Positions 6,350 through 8,448 of a stretch of DNA of 8,448 nucleotides are shown piece by piece. The notes below the pieces were generated by a model, which worked only from the letters and a program-made list of their open reading frames with translations, was not told the DNA's origin and searched no databases. Origin of the DNA: an uncultured Rhodospirillaceae bacterium (GTDB lineage: Bacteria > Pseudomonadota > Alphaproteobacteria > RF32 > CAG-239); the NCBI GenBank assembly GCA_900313185.1, contig OMQI01000133.1, positions 1 to 8,448 of the forward strand, written 5' to 3'. Both the position numbers and the translations under genes were made by a program. Within the stretch, counting starts at the first letter, position 1. Each line of letters opens with the position of its first letter.

Positions 6350-7717
6350 TTATAAATAAAAGATTCTTTCAATATCACGAATATCAGGCGGGGCCACGAA
6401 CAGCAGGACTTTATCATTAGCCTGCAGATGCTGCTTATCAAAGTCATAGATTAATTCATCACCTCTGGCTATCAAAACAACCGAACTGTCTTGCGGAATC
6501 CTGAGTTCCTTTACACTTCTACCTAAATTAACACTGTCTTCACCCAAGCGTATTTCCCAAAATTCGCCGATACCTCGCCCTATAGAATAGGCTTCGCTTA
6601 TTCTCGCCTTACGTAAATAATGCAAAATACCGGAAATCGTAATTACTGAACGATCGACTATCACGTTGTTGCGAATATTAAATGTCAACTGATTATAATC
6701 TTTTGAATTTACCAAAGATAAAGCTTGTGTTTCTTTATTTTTGGAAGCCAACAGTGAAATCAACAAATTATCTTTATCTCTATCGGTAACCGCAATACTT
6801 ACATCGGCATTGGCAAAACCGGCGTCTTCCAAAATAACATCGCTCATCATTTCACCGAAAATTACCGACGTATTATTTAATTTTTCGGCCATTTTTGCCG
6901 CCTTCACCGCATCATCTTCAATAATACAACAACTTGATACATTTTCATTTTTTTCTATTTGTGACGCTAAATAATAGGAAATAGTATTGGCACCGAAAAT
7001 TACCGCTTTTTCATAAGGATTATGGTCAACCCCGAACAAACGCATAATCTCGGTATTTTGCTCGGAATAACAGCTCACATAAATCAAATCGTTACGTTGC
7101 AAATAAACTTCTTCGCCGTTTGGTACTATCCGCCTGCTTCCTCGAATAATCAACACTATTTTGGCATTCATTTCTGCTAATTTTTGATTGATGTGATTGA
7201 GCGAAAATTTCATAAACGGAATATCAGCATCACGATGTCGAAAGGCAAATACGTTAATTTTGTTACCTAAAAACGGAAAAACCGCCGAACTCCCCGGTAA
7301 ATTATACAGCGCATTTATAAACTTTCCGATTTCCACATCGGGAGTTATCACCAAATCAATCGGTAAACTTTTTTCGTTGTAAAGGGTATTCCACAACGGA
7401 TTCAAAAAATATTGTGAATCAACTCTGGCAATTTTACGAGGCACATTAAAAAGCGTATATGCAACCTGACAGGCTATCATATTGATTTCATCGTTATCGG
7501 TAACCGCTATCAGCATATCCATGTTTTTCATACCGATGCTTTCTTGAATATCCGGATGCGAAATAGATCCTAAAACCGGTTGCACATCATACTCTTTGGC
7601 AATTTCATCAAGCTTGGCGGAATCTTCATCAACAACAACAATATCGTTGTTACCCAAACTCAAATATCCGACAATACTTTTACCGACACTTGATGCGCCA
7701 CCCACTACGATTTTCAT
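6350..7717 (-). CDS. trkA: Trk potassium uptake system regulatory subunit TrkA
   Basis: Peripheral cytoplasmic subunit that by family gates the TrkH/TrkG potassium channel through nucleotide binding. The 455-residue length matches TrkA (about 458) and shows the tandem RCK layout: RCK_N at about 1-120, RCK_C at 145-228, a second RCK_N at 236-350 and a second RCK_C at 372-455. Diagnostic segments are SHPDIQES (53-60), AVTDNDEINMIACQVA (71-86), LFNVPRKIARVDSQ (89-102) and LPIDLVITPDVEI (118-130). The acidic residues ending the second beta strand, Asp30 and Glu267, remain. The glycine motifs are degraded: GASSVG (7-12) in place of GAGQVG, and GANTIS (242-247) in place of GxGxxG. The start overlaps the dusB stop as ATGA, with GAGG (7729-7726) 8 bases upstream. 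No membrane partner (trkH) lies in the window. Identification is strong; nucleotide affinity may be altered. Confidence 0.93.
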   Translation of the reverse strand: MKIVVGGASSVGKSIVGYLSLGNNDIVVVDEDSAKLDEIAKEYDVQPVLGSISHPDIQESIGMKNMDMLIAVTDNDEINMIACQVAYTLFNVPRKIARVDSQYFLNPLWNTLYNEKSLPIDLVITPDVEIGKFINALYNLPGSSAVFPFLGNKINVFAFRHRDADIPFMKFSLNHINQKLAEMNAKIVLIIRGSRRIVPNGEEVYLQRNDLIYVSCYSEQNTEIMRLFGVDHNPYEKAVIFGANTISYYLASQIEKNENVSSCCIIEDDAVKAAKMAEKLNNTSVIFGEMMSDVILEDAGFANADVSIAVTDRDKDNLLISLLASKNKETQALSLVNSKDYNQLTFNIRNNVIVDRSVITISGILHYLRKARISEAYSIGRGIGEFWEIRLGEDSVNLGRSVKELRIPQDSSVVLIARGDELIYDFDKQHLQANDKVLLFVAPPDIRDIERIFYL

Positions 7718-8448
7718 TTTTCTATCCTCAAAAAATATTCGTTAATCAAATTCGTTGTTTCTGCTAACGTATTTAATTTAGTATATTGTTCTCTGAATTT
7801 CTTCGCCTCATAAAAACTTTTCACATACCATCCCACATGCTTTCGAGAAATTGCCACTCCCGCCTTTTCTCCGTAATATTCTACCAACAAGCGTAAATGT
7901 TTGAGCAACATTTCCTTTACATCGCTAATATTCGGTTCCGGTAAAATTTCTCCGCTTTCCAAATAGTGATGAACACTGTTCAACAACCACGGATTGCCTA
8001 AAATAGCTCGTCCTATCATAACTCCGTCAACACCGGTTTCTTTAATTCGCTGTTCGGCAACAAGCGGTGATATTATATCTCCGTTACCGATGACCGGAAT
8101 TTTTACTGCCGCTTTCACTTCGCCTATAATATTCCAATCGGCTTCGCCGCTGTATCCTTGCGTTTTGGTTCTGCCGTGCACCGCTATATGACTGGCTCCG
8201 CTATCCTCGCACATTTTAGCAAATTCCACCGCATTGATATGCTCGCTATCCCAGCCTTTGCGAAATTTTACACTTACTTTCAAAGGAGTTGCCTTAACCG
8301 TACTTTTAATAATTTCCGAGGCTAACGATAAGTCTTTCATCAATGCCGAACCGGAATTATTGGCCACGATTTTTTTTACCGGACAACCCATATTTATATC
8401 TATTGATTTTGCCCCCAAATCGGCTACCAATTTAGCGGCATCGGCAAA
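7714..8448 (-). CDS. dusB: tRNA-dihydrouridine synthase DusB (NifR3 family), N-terminus cut by right edge
   Basis: FMN-dependent, NADPH-using enzyme that reduces uridine to dihydrouridine in tRNA; in alphaproteobacteria the gene is often called nifR3. The last 244 residues are visible and the frame stays open to base 8448, so the TIM-barrel N-terminus with the first FMN-binding motif is missing. Numbered from the edge, the active-site Cys22 sits in NMGCPVKKI (19-27). Other landmarks are GSALM (33-37), VKFRKGWD (60-67), HGRTKTQGYSG (91-101), the FMN-phosphate region IPVIGNGDI (117-125) with DGVMIGRAILGNPWL (141-155), and the C-terminal helical domain with SRKHVGWY. The family fit is closer to DusB than DusA or DusC. 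Its TGA stop overlaps the trkA start by 4 bases, so the two are probably translated in a coupled operon. The ntrBC and ntrYX genes often found after it are absent here. Confidence 0.95.
   Translation of the reverse strand, partial: FADAAKLVADLGAKSIDINMGCPVKKIVANNSGSALMKDLSLASEIIKSTVKATPLKVSVKFRKGWDSEHINAVEFAKMCEDSGASHIAVHGRTKTQGYSGEADWNIIGEVKAAVKIPVIGNGDIISPLVAEQRIKETGVDGVMIGRAILGNPWLLNSVHHYLESGEILPEPNISDVKEMLLKHLRLLVEYYGEKAGVAISRKHVGWYVKSFYEAKKFREQYTKLNTLAETTNLINEYFLRIEK

Noticed and set aside
5954..6359. Open frames overlapping the typA 5' end and leader on both strands
   Set aside because: The 84-codon minus-strand frame is a frame-shifted reading of the TypA G domain. The 120-codon plus-strand frame is antisense, ending in hydrophobic codons derived from the AT-rich gap.
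8430..8448. Start of the dusB frame at 8430
   Set aside because: That codon is TTG, and the frame continues open to the window edge with residues that fit the DusB barrel, so it is an internal codon and the gene is truncated by the window.

Overview
The window is AT-rich, densely coding DNA, and its gene content and order suggest an alphaproteobacterium. Seven protein genes are recognised, two of them cut by the window edges. The longest gap between genes is 186 bases, so no stretch over 300 bases lacks a gene. Two arrangements support the lineage call: a PpiD-type chaperone gene divergent from tpiA, and dusB (the nifR3 family) directly upstream of trkA. In many alphaproteobacteria dusB and trkA lie in one cluster separated by ntrBC and ntrYX; here those regulators are absent from between them. 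Low GC and compact spacing fit a host-associated or gut alphaproteobacterium with a modest genome, but that is inference. No rRNA or tRNA gene, CRISPR array, transposon or phage gene was seen.

Layout, left to right. On the minus strand is the N-terminal half of tpiA (1-387), running off the left edge. A 186-base divergent control region follows. On the plus strand, ppiD (574-2448) and fmt (2448-3356) are joined by a one-base TAATG overlap. The rest is on the minus strand. An uncharacterised HD-domain metal hydrolase (3353-4297) meets fmt tail to tail, with the two stop codons inside one TTAA palindrome. Upstream of it, in a 100-base gap, lie a near-ideal sigma-70 promoter and the terminator of typA. 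Then come typA (4398-6224), a 125-base gap with a likely promoter and leader hairpin, trkA (6350-7717), and the C-terminal part of dusB (7714 to the right edge), overlapping trkA by ATGA.

Most of the genes are housekeeping: glycolysis (TpiA), envelope protein folding (PpiD), translation initiation (Fmt), ribosome-associated stress GTPase (TypA), potassium uptake control (TrkA) and tRNA dihydrouridine formation (DusB). They are not one pathway. The HD hydrolase is the only product of unknown function and has the strongest expression signals in the window. No clear new defence or mobile system is visible. The main points of interest are the HD gene and its promoter, the terminator-less convergence with fmt, TrkA with degraded nucleotide-binding glycine motifs, PpiD lacking the parvulin histidines, and the contracted dusB-trkA operon.
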